Source of the DNA: Aeromonas cavernicola
GTDB lineage: Bacteria; Pseudomonadota; Gammaproteobacteria; Enterobacterales; Aeromonadaceae
Reading direction: 5' to 3'
DNA length: 42,829 nt
Assembly (NCBI RefSeq): GCF_002795305.1
Contig: NZ_PGGC01000024.1
Location: 1 to 42,829, forward strand
This document shows, piece after piece, positions 6,898 through 15,786 of the stretch. The notes below the pieces were generated by a model. It saw only the letters and a program-made list of their open reading frames with translations. It did not search any database and was not told where the DNA came from. The number at the start of each line of letters is the position of its first letter. Positions within the stretch are counted from its first letter, which is position 1. The position numbers and the translations under genes are program-made.

Positions 6898-9573
6898 CTA
6901 ACCCAATTGTTTCAGTAGCCTAGTCGCCTCAGCCCGCTGCTGCCCAGCGCCCTCTGCTGCCGCTTCTTCCAACAATTCACGAGCACTCTCTTTATCGTCA
7001 ATCTCAAGGTAAGCACGGGCGAGATCAAGTTTGGCACCCACGCCACCGTCATCTCCATCAAATCCGTTAGATCTCGCTTGTTCATCGGATGTAAGGTGGG
7101 TGTAGGAGTCCTCCCCAGCGGCTGCATCTGCCTCCGCCAACAAACTCTCTATATCAACATAATCATTGTTCTGTGCCTGCGACCGCGGCTCAAGATTGAC
7201 GGAGTGAGAGCCAGATTCACTAAACGCATTTTCAAAGTCGGCAAGTGCCAACTCATTAGGATCCCATTCTGGTACATTCTTACTCGGCTCCTCGCTGGGT
7301 AAGAGATCAAGTTCCGCCAACATCTCGTCCACATGTCGACCCGCAGCGAGGTCTACCACTGCGTCAGATTGTGAGTCGAATGGCTGCTCAAACTCACTGA
7401 GATCAACAGTAGCTAGCGCTTCATCGGTCAATTCATCAATCAAACTGATCGCGTCAGTGCTTGGCTCAACATCAGCAGCAGATTTAGCAAATAAGGCCGT
7501 GAGTTTGGCCTCTTCATTCACCGGTACTGCTGCATTGACATGGGTCTGTGCACTGGTCAAGTCAGGCGCTAATTCGGCCAATGAGGGCTCGGGCTCTTCA
7601 TTCGCCAGCACGTCTTCGTTGACATCGATCTCAACACCCGCCGACTCGGGTGTTGACTCGGCAAGCAGGGCTGCTTGCTCTGCTTCTTCATTGACTAATT
7701 TTTCTTCATTGATATCGGTATCAGCGCGGGTCAGATCAGGTACGAGCTCGGCAAACAGGGCCGCTTGCTCTGCTTCTTCATTGGCTAATGCTTCTTCGTT
7801 GATATCGATATCAGCGCTGGTCGGCTCAGGCGCGAGCTCGGCAAACAAGGCCGCTTGCAACGCCTCTTCACTCACCAAGTCTGCGTTGACAGGGGTGTCC
7901 GTGCTCTCAGGCTCTAGTTCAGCAAACAGGGCCGCTTGCTGCGCCTCTTCGCTCACCAAGTCTGCGTTGACAGGGGTGTCCGTACTGGCTAACTCAGGCT
8001 CTAGTTCAGCAAACAGGGCCGCTTGTAGTGCCTCTTCACTCACCAAGTCTGCGGTTTCAGAGGTGTCCGTACTGGCTAACTCAGGCTCTAGTTCAGCAAA
8101 CAGGGCCGCTTGCAGTGCCTCTTCACTCACCAAGTCTGCGTTGACATCGGTGTCAGCGCTGGCTACCTCAGGTACAACATCCGGTGCCGACTCATGACGG
8201 CTGTCTAACGGGAGGGACTCTGCCGTATCAGGCTCATCAGCACTGACAACTAAATCGACCTCGTTCTCATTTACTTCTGTGTCTAAAGGCGCCGCCATCA
8301 GCTTGGCATCATCAGACTCATAGAACTCAGGCATCGTCGCCATGGACTGCTCATCGGTGACATCCACACTGAGCAGTTGATCAAATTCGTTGTGATCCCG
8401 CTCCATCACCATGGCGGTAGATTCAGACAAGCTTAGCTCTTGCTCTTCCAGCTCACGCCGCGCCCTCGCCCGCAACCACAGGGTCACTAACGCCAATACC
8501 AGTAAAACCGGCAGTAGAATAATCATGGCTAGGTTAAGGGGCGAGGAGAGTAATTCCATCCACCAGCTTGATTTGGCGGCAGGCGCCTCGGCTACCGGCG
8601 GTGTTGGGTTAGCCTTCAGTTCCGCCAGCTCCTTTTGCAACATATCCTGATCTTGCAATTGAGCTTTGAGGGTCTCAATCTCTTCGGTCAATGCCTGCAA
8701 ACGTAACTTGAGACGGTGATTCATCTCCGTGACTTGCCCCAGCTGGGCGTTAGCATCTTCCAACGCCAGAGCCAGCTCAGTGGCAGGTTTACCGACCGGT
8801 TTATCAAGTTCAGAGGGCAGTGGTGCAGGGGCCGTACTGCTAGCACTGCTGACTGTGGCTGGTACCGCCACAGGGATGACTTTTTCAGCCGCCTCTTTAC
8901 CAGCCGCATCTTTGACCCCACTTACCGCAACAGGGGCTACCTCTGCAGGTTTGGGGATAGGCGCTGGATAGGTTTCCGATGGGGTTGGCTGAACCGCTGT
9001 CGTGGCCGGTGCGGGTGTCGCAGGCACAGCCGGTGGCAACGTGGTCACAGGTGTGGCCTTGGTGGTCTGCTTATCAGCCAAATATTTAGGGCTAAGGCCT
9101 TTCCAGCTGGCATTATCCTGATTGAAACGCTGACGAGCCTGCGCATCGGTGATCACGTTAGCTTCAGCGGTGGTCGGTAATAAAATACGGGACCCAACCA
9201 AGATGTGATTGATGTTGCCATCGGCAAAACTACGGGGATTTTTCTCGTAGATAGCGACCATGGTTTGATAGACGCTAACACGATTGGAAGGACGATGCTT
9301 ACTGGCCAAGCCCCATAAGGTATCGGTAGAACGAACGGGGCCGTAGCTCCTAGCGCGGGCTGGGGCTGCTTTACGGGCCACCGGCTGGGCTGTGGCACGC
9401 AGCGGCCTTGCCACTGGTGGGGCGGGAGGTGGCGCAGACACCGTAGCAGGGGTAGGTTCATCAGGCCCTTTAAGCTCAACGTAGAAGGGCTCCCGTGCCG
9501 ACTGTTGGGCTAAGGCGCCCCCCTGCAGACCCAATGCGAGCAAGATTGCCACTGTTATGCGGGAATGTCCCAT
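6898..9573 (-). CDS. fimV: FimV/HubP-like polar peptidoglycan-binding protein
   Basis: An 891-residue inner-membrane protein of the FimV/HubP family, which binds peptidoglycan through a LysM-type domain and organises the cell pole, type IV pili and twitching. A signal peptide (MGHSRITVAILLALGLQGGALAQ) is followed by a Pro-rich stretch, a LysM-like domain (about 76-140), a coiled coil (ALEDANAQLGQVTEMNHRL onward), one membrane helix (NLAMIILLPVLLVLALVTLW), a long acidic cytoplasmic part with eight imperfect repeats, and the conserved C-terminal TPR-like domain starting GAKLDLARAYLEI. ATG at 9573 is preceded by AAGGAA; the open frame further upstream encodes no signal peptide. It follows the Asd-like gene, as in Pseudomonas and Vibrio where asd, fimV and truA are neighbours; truA is not here. 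Confidence 0.93.
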   Translation of the reverse strand: MGHSRITVAILLALGLQGGALAQQSAREPFYVELKGPDEPTPATVSAPPPAPPVARPLRATAQPVARKAAPARARSYGPVRSTDTLWGLASKHRPSNRVSVYQTMVAIYEKNPRSFADGNINHILVGSRILLPTTAEANVITDAQARQRFNQDNASWKGLSPKYLADKQTTKATPVTTLPPAVPATPAPATTAVQPTPSETYPAPIPKPAEVAPVAVSGVKDAAGKEAAEKVIPVAVPATVSSASSTAPAPLPSELDKPVGKPATELALALEDANAQLGQVTEMNHRLKLRLQALTEEIETLKAQLQDQDMLQKELAELKANPTPPVAEAPAAKSSWWMELLSSPLNLAMIILLPVLLVLALVTLWLRARARRELEEQELSLSESTAMVMERDHNEFDQLLSVDVTDEQSMATMPEFYESDDAKLMAAPLDTEVNENEVDLVVSADEPDTAESLPLDSRHESAPDVVPEVASADTDVNADLVSEEALQAALFAELEPELASTDTSETADLVSEEALQAALFAELEPELASTDTPVNADLVSEEAQQAALFAELEPESTDTPVNADLVSEEALQAALFAELAPEPTSADIDINEEALANEEAEQAALFAELVPDLTRADTDINEEKLVNEEAEQAALLAESTPESAGVEIDVNEDVLANEEPEPSLAELAPDLTSAQTHVNAAVPVNEEAKLTALFAKSAADVEPSTDAISLIDELTDEALATVDLSEFEQPFDSQSDAVVDLAAGRHVDEMLAELDLLPSEEPSKNVPEWDPNELALADFENAFSESGSHSVNLEPRSQAQNNDYVDIESLLAEADAAAGEDSYTHLTSDEQARSNGFDGDDGGVGAKLDLARAYLEIDDKESARELLEEAAAEGAGQQRAEATRLLKQLG
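7465..8165 (-). repeat. Tandem repeats in the acidic domain of fimV
   Basis: Eight units of 27-31 residues, each built around ADLVSEEALQAALFAELEPE. Units 1-4 (upper coordinates) are near-identical in DNA; units 5-8 are progressively diverged (NEEAEQAALFAELVPD and so on). One unit junction lacks the two residues LA, a 6-nt deletion. The pattern fits expansion by slippage or recombination, so copy number may vary between strains. Confidence 0.88.
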
Positions 9574-9764
9574 ATTCGTTCCTTCGTATCTTGGCCCTAT
9601 CACATTGATAAAATAAGGATAGCTACCCAAAAAATCGGTTCAATATCAATCAGGCTCGGGTAGTCAACTCACCGCCCGACCTACTCGCTGCCCCACTCAA
9701 TCCTGCATAAAAACGTAATCGTTTGAATATGCTATAAAAAACTATCTCATGCAGTCAGTAACAT

Positions 9765-9789
9765 GGTCAGCCTTGCCCCAAGGCTGACC
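9765..9789 (-). other. Strong hairpin between the Asd-like gene and fimV
   Basis: GGTCAGCCTTG pairs perfectly with CAAGGCTGACC around a 3-nt loop, 37 nt after the upstream stop codon. On the minus strand no T-run follows; on the plus strand TCTTTTT comes 8 nt later. It may be a partial terminator or an mRNA-stabilising stem. Confidence 0.6.
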
Positions 9790-9825
9790 CGCATCTTTTT
9801 CCCTCACCACCCCGTATGCCGCGGT

Positions 9826-10839
9826 TTACAGATAATCTTGCACCAGCAGTTCAGCAATCTGCACACTGTTCGTTGCCGCGCCCTTACGAACGTTATCGGC
9901 CACAATCCACATATTGACACCGCTCGGGTGAGAAATATCTTGCCGCACCCGCCCCACGAGCACGTCATCTTTGCCGGTTGCATCGCGCACTGGGGTGGGG
10001 TAGTCGGCGTCATCAAAGAGCGAGACGCCAGGCGCATGTCGCAGCAAATCCTTCACTTGCTCAGCATCAAGGGGTTGATGCAGCTCTACGTGAACGGCCT
10101 GTGCATGGCCATAGAAGACCGGCACACGAACACACGTGGGGTTCACCGCAATGCTGGTATCACCCAGTATCTTTTGGGTTTCCCATACCATGCTCAGCTC
10201 TTCTCGGGTGTACCCGTTGTCGGTGATGCTGTCGATGTGAGGGATCACATTAAACGCAATTTGCTGAGGATAGAGGCTCGGCTCCACGGGTCGACCATTA
10301 AGTAACTGCGCAGTCTGGCCTGCCAGTTCACTCACTCCCTCTTGCCCTGACCCCGACACTGACTGATATGTCGCCACATTGATCCGAGCAATCCCCACCT
10401 CATCGTGCAATGGTTTGAGGGCAACCAGCATCTGAATAGTGACGCTGTTAGGATTCGCAATGATGTTGCGGTGACGAAAATCGGCTAAGGCTGCGGGGTT
10501 GACGTCTGGAACCACCAGCGGAATGTCGTCGTCATAGCGAAAGCAAGCCGTATTATCGATGACGATGCAGCCATGATCAGCCGCGATGGGTGCCCATTTT
10601 GCCGACACATCCGCATCAGCAGAAAAGAAAGCAAGCTGAACCTGGCCCCAGTCGAAGGTCTCTACGTCTTGGATTTCACGGCTCTTCCCCGCAAACCGTA
10701 CAGTTTCACCGGCACTGTGGCTGGACGCGAGGGGATACAGCGCCGCGACCGGAAAATGACGCTCCTCTAAGATCTCGATGATCGCTTGACCGACGGCGCC
10801 ACTGGCACCCAACACCGCTACATTAAACTGCTGACTCAT
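9826..10839 (-). CDS. usg: Asd-family protein at the usg locus, catalytic Cys replaced by Ser
   Basis: A 337-residue member of the aspartate-semialdehyde dehydrogenase family, which normally reduces aspartyl phosphate for lysine, threonine, methionine and diaminopimelate synthesis. The NADP-binding GASGAVG (about 11-17), TYQSVSGSG with Gln159, RVPV with Arg238 and YGHA with His245 all match true Asd. The nucleophile motif, NPNCST in active enzymes, reads NPNSVT here: the codon at 10444-10446 is AGC, so residue 132 is Ser and the next is Val. E. coli Usg, an Asd paralogue without the Cys, lies next to pdxB, exactly as here, so I use that name. ATG at 10839 is preceded by AAGGAAAA; the 46 in-frame residues upstream are unrelated to the family. 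Catalytic activity is doubtful; a true asd should lie elsewhere in the genome. Confidence 0.85.
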   Translation of the reverse strand: MSQQFNVAVLGASGAVGQAIIEILEERHFPVAALYPLASSHSAGETVRFAGKSREIQDVETFDWGQVQLAFFSADADVSAKWAPIAADHGCIVIDNTACFRYDDDIPLVVPDVNPAALADFRHRNIIANPNSVTIQMLVALKPLHDEVGIARINVATYQSVSGSGQEGVSELAGQTAQLLNGRPVEPSLYPQQIAFNVIPHIDSITDNGYTREELSMVWETQKILGDTSIAVNPTCVRVPVFYGHAQAVHVELHQPLDAEQVKDLLRHAPGVSLFDDADYPTPVRDATGKDDVLVGRVRQDISHPSGVNMWIVADNVRKGAATNSVQIAELLVQDYL

Positions 10840-11026
10840 TCGTTTTCCTTTTACTAACGCTGTAATGGTACTCAAGGCACCATGATTGACATGATCGATA
10901 TGCGTGAAATGGCGTGTTATTGACATCGCTTGGTGGATGACCATGCGGCCGATCAGCGACCATGTGGTCCCATGCAACCGGTTAACCTACAGCAGCATGG
11001 CAATGCACAATCTATGCCAAGTTATA

Positions 11027-12181
11027 TCAGGACTGGTGAGTCATAAAACCCAGCGCCCCTAGTTGCTCACTCACGTATTCACCGGTTAAACGCAGGGACG
11101 ATAATTCGCGCCGCTCGGGGTAGTCTTTGCGCTGGGCATCAAAACTGCCGGGTTCACCGGCGCGATTGCGAAAGCGGGCATCATCGCGGCGTACATCATA
11201 AACCAGGTGAACCAATTGCTTGATCAACCCCTGATCGGCCACTTTGCTTGGCACCACCTGCGCCACATCTGGCGCTGGCAATAATGCCTGTAGATCTTGG
11301 CGCGGCGCACGCCCTAGCTGGCGGCACAGCGCGTCATAGAGCATCCAAGTGCCACGGGCTTTGCCCTCTAGGCTATATCCAGCGATATGAGGGGTAGCCA
11401 ACTCGGTATAAGGGATGAGGGCCCACAACGGCTCGGGTTCGCCTTCCCACACATCCATCACCAACCGCAGCGGCCCTGCGGCTTGACCCGTGGACGCCAG
11501 AGCGCCCATCTGGCCCTGTTGACGAGCCAGCAGCGCGCGGTTGTCCCACACCTCGCCACGCGCTGCATTGATCAAGATCTGGCCCGCCGGACGCTGCGCA
11601 ATCTCTTGCGCTCCCAACAGGTGGAAGGTGGCATCTGGCCCTTCGTGGGTCAGTGGCACGTGGAAGCTGACAATATCGGCCCCAAGGGCGGTCTGATAAT
11701 CAACGTAACCCGCATCTGGCATGGCACGCGCTTTGGGGGGATCACAGCGCAGCACCCGCATCCCCAGCGCCTGCGCTTTACTGGCCACACACTCACCGGT
11801 ATTGCCCGCCCCGATCACCGCCAGCGTCATCGCAGCGAGGTCAAGCTCGTGGCGCTCGGCCAGAACCAACAGCGCTGAGAGCACATAGTCTCCGACAGAG
11901 TGCTTATTACACCCAGGAGCGCTGTAAAAAGGGATATGGCGACGGGCAAGCAGGGCATGATCAATATGATCGGTTCCGATCGTAGCGGTCCCGACAAACT
12001 GCAATTGTGGGCAGGTCGCCAGTAAATTGACATCGACCCGGGTGATCGAACGCACTAACAGCACATCCGCATCGGTCAGATCCGCCGCCGTGATCTGTCG
12101 CCCAGCCAAGGGGACCACCTCCCCCAACTCAGCGAATAACTCAAGAGCATGGGGCATATTTTCATCAACGACGATCTTCAT
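11027..12181 (-). CDS. pdxB: PdxB, erythronate-4-phosphate dehydrogenase
   Basis: A 384-residue NAD-dependent dehydrogenase of the D-2-hydroxyacid family that oxidises 4-phosphoerythronate in the DXP-dependent pyridoxal phosphate pathway. Visible are the N-terminal MKIVVDENMPHA, the Rossmann motif VIGAGNTGE (about 120-130), the catalytic Arg in NAARGEVWDN, Glu in WEGEPEP and His in ATPHIAGYS, and the C-terminal dimerisation domain specific to PdxB (SSLRLTGEYV). ATG at 12181 has only a weak ribosome binding site, but it starts the conserved MKIVVDENMP. The next gene on the strand is the Asd/Usg-like gene after 187 bp, matching the E. coli pdxB-usg order. Confidence 0.95.
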   Translation of the reverse strand: MKIVVDENMPHALELFAELGEVVPLAGRQITAADLTDADVLLVRSITRVDVNLLATCPQLQFVGTATIGTDHIDHALLARRHIPFYSAPGCNKHSVGDYVLSALLVLAERHELDLAAMTLAVIGAGNTGECVASKAQALGMRVLRCDPPKARAMPDAGYVDYQTALGADIVSFHVPLTHEGPDATFHLLGAQEIAQRPAGQILINAARGEVWDNRALLARQQGQMGALASTGQAAGPLRLVMDVWEGEPEPLWALIPYTELATPHIAGYSLEGKARGTWMLYDALCRQLGRAPRQDLQALLPAPDVAQVVPSKVADQGLIKQLVHLVYDVRRDDARFRNRAGEPGSFDAQRKDYPERRELSSLRLTGEYVSEQLGALGFMTHQS

Positions 12182-12616
12182 TGGACAGTCTCAGTTTGCA
12201 AAGGGCCACGGGCGCGCCATTCTAGCCCAACTGCGAGATCAATTTCAGCACGACCTGCATGAGCATCTCGCCGAGACGCCCGATAATGGCGTTGATAATC
12301 AGTACCCTATACCCCGCATATACCCAGCACGCGACTTATCGCCACCCGCAAGGGCACAATGTAGGCACGATGTAGGTTGTCAGCCAAGGGCCCGTCATCA
12401 TGATCTAGCGGCACCTTGTTATGCCCCAGATATTCCCCTTCGCCCCTAGCAAGGGCCCTGCCTTGCTGATGCACAGGAGCAGCACAGCAACCTAGCGTGC
12501 AAGAAAGCCGCAATTTGTCATCAAAGATGGCTTATCATGGCGCCACCAAAAATTATAACTGATTGAACATCTTAACGATGGGTGGCCCGCCACGGGCCGT
12601 CAGCTAAGGAGTCTGT
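12182..12616. other. Divergent intergenic region pdxB/nagD
   Basis: 435 bp holding the promoters of pdxB (minus) and nagD (plus). No convincing small gene was seen. GGCCCG(CCA)CGGGCC near 12586-12600 can form a small stem just before the nagD ribosome binding site and could influence its translation. Confidence 0.5.
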
Positions 12617-13366
12617 ATGAAGAAGAATGTTATCTGTGACATCGACGGGGTTATCCTCCACAACAACGACCTTATTCCCGGTGCCGATCGCTTCGTCCAT
12701 CGCCTGTTAGAACAAGGCAGCAAGCTATTGTTCCTCACCAACTACCCCGCACAAACCCAAAAAGATCTACAAAACCGCTTCCGCTCTGCGGGCATCGAGG
12801 TGCCGGAGGAGTGCTTCTACACCTCCGCCATGGGCACCGCCGATTTTCTCAAACGCCAAGATGGCAAAAAAGCCTATGTGATCGGGGAAGGGGCGCTGAC
12901 CCACGAGCTCTACAAAGCGGGTTTCACCATCACTGATATCGACCCTGACTTCGTGGTGGTCGGTGAGACCCGCAACTATAACTGGAGCATGATGCAGTTG
13001 GGGGCCAAGTTTGTCGATCAAGGCGCCCGCTTTATCGCGACAAACCCCGACACCCACGGCCCCTTGATGTACCCCGCCTGTGGCGCCCTGTGTGCCCCCA
13101 TCGAGCGGATGACGGGCAAAAAGCCCTTCTATGTCGGCAAGCCGAGTGCCTGGATCATCCGTGCAGCACTCAATCGGATGGAGGCCCACTCCGACGACAC
13201 CCTGATCATTGGCGATAACCTGCGCACCGATATTCTGGCGGGCTTTCAAGCGGGCCTTGAAACCGTATTGGTGCTCTCAGGGGTGAGTAAGGTGGCAGAT
13301 ATCGATCGGATGCCATTTCGACCCAATCACATTTTCGACTCGGTGGTCGATATTAATATCGTCTGA
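12617..13366 (+). CDS. nagD: NagD, HAD-family nucleotide/UMP phosphatase
   Basis: A 249-residue HAD-superfamily IIA phosphatase, closely similar to E. coli NagD (250 residues), which prefers UMP in vitro. The nucleophile motif is ICDIDGV (Asp8 and Asp10), motif II is LTNYPAQT, and the last motif is GDNLRTDILAGFQAGLET, which holds the Mg-binding Asp residues. The cap-domain segments VGEGALTHELYKAGF and KKPFYVGKPS are NagD-specific. ATG at 12617 is preceded by AAGGAG at ideal spacing. Unlike E. coli, it is not with nagB/A/C, so a role in amino-sugar use is not implied here; nucleotide pool trimming is more likely. Confidence 0.95.
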   Translation: MKKNVICDIDGVILHNNDLIPGADRFVHRLLEQGSKLLFLTNYPAQTQKDLQNRFRSAGIEVPEECFYTSAMGTADFLKRQDGKKAYVIGEGALTHELYKAGFTITDIDPDFVVVGETRNYNWSMMQLGAKFVDQGARFIATNPDTHGPLMYPACGALCAPIERMTGKKPFYVGKPSAWIIRAALNRMEAHSDDTLIIGDNLRTDILAGFQAGLETVLVLSGVSKVADIDRMPFRPNHIFDSVVDINIV

Positions 13367-13385
13367 TCACCCCAGCTGTGCCGAC

Positions 13386-13420
13386 CTGCCCGCTGACGCC
13401 GCTGATGCGCCAGCGGGCAG
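13386..13420 (+). other. Stem-loop between nagD and the antiporter gene
   Basis: CTGCCCGCTG pairs with CAGCGGGCAG over a 15-nt loop. No T-run follows, so it is a weak terminator candidate or an mRNA-protecting stem between co-oriented genes. Confidence 0.5.
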
Positions 13421-13464
13421 CGGTAACCTCGTCGCGGCAGCAGCATCATGCCGAAGGATGAAAC

Positions 13465-15039
13465 ATGGAACCCACTTTGATCGCCGTGGCCTTTGGCTGC
13501 GGCATGGTAGTCAACCTCATTGGCCTGCCGCCTCTGCTCGGCTTTCTCGCCGCCGGCTTTATGCTCAACGCCATGGGCTATCAACCTAGCCCAGCCTTAA
13601 ATAAGATCGCCGATCTGGGTGTCACCCTCTTGCTGTTCACCATTGGCCTCAAGCTCAACCTCCACACCCTGATGCGGCGCGATGTGTGGGGCACCACCAG
13701 CGTACATCTGCTGCTCTCGACCTTGTTCTTCACCCTGATATTGCTGGTCTGTAAGGGCTTAGGCCTTGCGCTGGCGCTCTCCCTTGACTGGAAACTGGCG
13801 CTGCTGCTGGGCTTTGCCCTCTCCTTCTCCAGCACGGTGTTTGCGGTCAAGGTATTGGAAGATCGCAGCGACATGAATGCCCTCTACGCCCGTATCGCCA
13901 TTGGCGTGCTGGTGATGCAGGACCTGTTCGCAGTGGCCTTTCTCACCTTCTCCAGCGGCAAGTGGCCCAGCATCTGGGCACTGTGGGTGCTGGGATTACC
14001 GCTGCTGCGCCCGCTGCTGTTCAAGCTATTAGAACGTGTGGGCCACGGCGAATTGTTGGTGCTGTTTGGGGTCTTTCTGGCACTGGTTGTGGGGGCTGCT
14101 GGCTTTGAGATGGTGGGGCTTAAACCCGATTTAGGGGCCCTGATCATCGGGATGTTGCTCGCCGCTCACCCTGCTGCTGCGGGCTTGGCCAAGGCGCTGT
14201 TTAACTTAAAAGATCTCTTTTTGGTCTGCTTTTTTCTCACCATCGGCCTCAACGGCCTGCCCACCCAAGAGACCATGGTGCTTGCACTGGTGCTGGTGCT
14301 GGCCCTGCCGCTCAAAAGCGCCCTCTATTATCTGGTTTACAGTGGTGCCCACCTGCGGGTGCGCACCGCATTGCTCTCCACCTTGGCCCTCAGTAACTTT
14401 TCGGAATTTGGCCTGATCGTGGCGGCCATTGCGGCCAAAGCGGGCTGGCTCTCTCATGAGTGGCTGGTGGCATTGTCGCTGGCACTGGCGGCCAGTTTTA
14501 TGGTATCGGCTCCGTTAAATGGCCACAGCGAACGGATCTACCATCGCATTGGCCGCTGGCTCAAGGGGCTGCAAGCGAGCAACCTGCATCCGGAAGACCG
14601 CCCTATCGAGCTGGGTGATGCCGAGGTGATCATCCTTGGCATGGGGCGCATTGGCCAGGGCGCCTACGCGGAGCTAGAACATCAGGTCGGCCCAGTGATC
14701 CTCGGGGTGGAAAACGACAGCGACAAGCTGCCTGCGCTGCGTGCCCAAGGCATGAACGTTATCGAGGGCGACGCCACCGATACCGACTTCTGGGATAAAG
14801 TCCTGCTCTCCAATCAAGTCAATCTGGTCCTGCTGGCGATGCCCCACCACTCGGGTAACCTCTATGCCATCGAAAAACTGCGTAGCCAAGCTTTTAGCGG
14901 CAAGATCGCCGCCATTGTCCGCTTTGAAGATGAGATTGCCTCGCTGCAAGCCTATGGGGTCGATGCGGTATTCAACGTCTATAACGAAGCGGGCAGCGGC
15001 TTTGCTCGCCACGTCATCCCCCACCTACCAGATCGCTAA
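13465..15039 (+). CDS. Kef/YbaL-type monovalent cation:proton antiporter (CPA2)
   Basis: A 524-residue inner-membrane protein of the CPA2 family. About twelve membrane helices fill residues 1-355, with the conserved core SFSSTVFAVKVLEDRSD and GVLVMQDLFAV, typical of Kef/YbaL. A RCK/TrkA-N domain follows (about 390-510), with the Rossmann motif VIILGMGRIGQG and acidic VENDSDK at the end of strand 2, indicating NAD(H) or similar nucleotide sensing. Family members exchange K+ or Na+ for H+ and are gated by nucleotides or glutathione adducts; this one cannot be assigned to KefB, KefC or YbaL with certainty. ATG at 13465 is preceded by GAAGGATG. The gene is 98 bp after nagD, possibly in the same transcript. 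Confidence 0.88.
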   Translation: MEPTLIAVAFGCGMVVNLIGLPPLLGFLAAGFMLNAMGYQPSPALNKIADLGVTLLLFTIGLKLNLHTLMRRDVWGTTSVHLLLSTLFFTLILLVCKGLGLALALSLDWKLALLLGFALSFSSTVFAVKVLEDRSDMNALYARIAIGVLVMQDLFAVAFLTFSSGKWPSIWALWVLGLPLLRPLLFKLLERVGHGELLVLFGVFLALVVGAAGFEMVGLKPDLGALIIGMLLAAHPAAAGLAKALFNLKDLFLVCFFLTIGLNGLPTQETMVLALVLVLALPLKSALYYLVYSGAHLRVRTALLSTLALSNFSEFGLIVAAIAAKAGWLSHEWLVALSLALAASFMVSAPLNGHSERIYHRIGRWLKGLQASNLHPEDRPIELGDAEVIILGMGRIGQGAYAELEHQVGPVILGVENDSDKLPALRAQGMNVIEGDATDTDFWDKVLLSNQVNLVLLAMPHHSGNLYAIEKLRSQAFSGKIAAIVRFEDEIASLQAYGVDAVFNVYNEAGSGFARHVIPHLPDR

Positions 15040-15117
15040 GCAAGGGACTCAGGTACTTGGCAAGGGGGGAGTCATCGTTTAGTTTATGGATTCATTTGTT
15101 TAATAAAACAAACATAC

Positions 15118-15138
15118 ACGGGGCCGAGCTGGCCCCGT
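15118..15138 (+). terminator. Possible terminator after the antiporter gene
   Basis: ACGGGGCC pairs with GGCCCCGT over the loop GAGCT. The T-content afterwards is poor. A second, AT-only stem, TTTGTTT with AAACAAA (15095-15112), lies just before it. Confidence 0.55.
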
Positions 15139-15203
15139 CTGCATTGCCCAACCATGTTACCTGACCTAGTAGCCCAACCTAGTTACCAAACCAAGGAGCG
15201 ATC

Positions 15204-15569
15204 ATGAAAACCCTCAATGACTGGATCTTGCTCGACCGCCATCAAGCTGCCGCAACCCCACTCATGCCCGCCCCCGAGCGCATTACAGCAGGCAATCCGA
15301 CGCAAACGGTGTGGAACCACTACTCCGATCCCAGCCAGCAGTTTCACGTGGGCTTTTGGTCCTGCGAGCCGGGCCGCTGGGCGATCCACTACACCGAGCA
15401 CGAATATTGCCAACTGTTGGAGGGAGAGGTGGTGATCCACGACCGTCAAGGCGGCCAGCTTGCGCTGAAACCCGGCGATCAATTCGTCATTCCCGCTGGC
15501 TTTGTCGGGGAATGGGAGACCCTCACCTCTTGTCGTAAGGTCTATGTGATCTTCGAGCCTCACGCCTGA
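15204..15569 (+). CDS. Small cupin-domain protein (EutQ/DUF861-like)
   Basis: A 121-residue single-domain cupin. After an N-terminal strand region it shows FWSCEPGRWAIHYTEHEYCQLLEGEVVI, the first cupin motif with the usual Glu, then LKPGDQFVIPAGFVGEWE, the second motif with the Pro-Gly turn. This is the cupin_3 pattern (DUF861), often annotated as an ethanolamine-utilisation EutQ-like or (S)-ureidoglycine aminohydrolase-like domain; the substrate is unknown. ATG at 15204 is preceded by AAGGAGCGATC. It sits between two unrelated genes, with a dyad-containing region following it, and could be a monocistronic unit. Confidence 0.8.
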   Translation: MKTLNDWILLDRHQAAATPLMPAPERITAGNPTQTVWNHYSDPSQQFHVGFWSCEPGRWAIHYTEHEYCQLLEGEVVIHDRQGGQLALKPGDQFVIPAGFVGEWETLTSCRKVYVIFEPHA

Positions 15570-15578
15570 TTGGCTGCC

Positions 15579-15661
15579 CTTGACGTAGACGTCAAGATGA
15601 GGTGGCTTATCCTGCGTCTAACGGACCTGTTGTCAGCACGATGGGTTGACGCTTACGTCAT
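15579..15661. promoter_or_regulatory. Two related operator-like dyads upstream of asnB
   Basis: Site 1 (15579-15596), CTTGACGTAGACGTCAAG, is a perfect inverted repeat with 8-bp arms. Site 2 (15646-15661), TTGACGCTTACGTCAT, shares the core TGACG-N4-CGTCA. Their starts are 66 bp apart. They lie between the cupin gene and asnB, 126-207 bp before the asnB start, as expected for a dimeric regulator. I cannot name it. Confidence 0.65.
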
Positions 15662-15786
15662 GATTTTCTGCGGTTTTCCTGCTTGCAAATGGTTTTTCCA
15701 CTAGGCATTGTGGCTGCTGGGGACTGTAAACGGAATTTTGAGCCAGCACCCAAGGGTTCAGATAAAAATCAAGAGGATTACCGCCA

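Noticed and set aside
7457-8197. Long plus-strand Ser/Ala-rich open frame opposite fimV
   Set aside because: It is the antisense shadow of the fimV repeats; composition and repeats come from the real gene, and there is no ribosome binding site.
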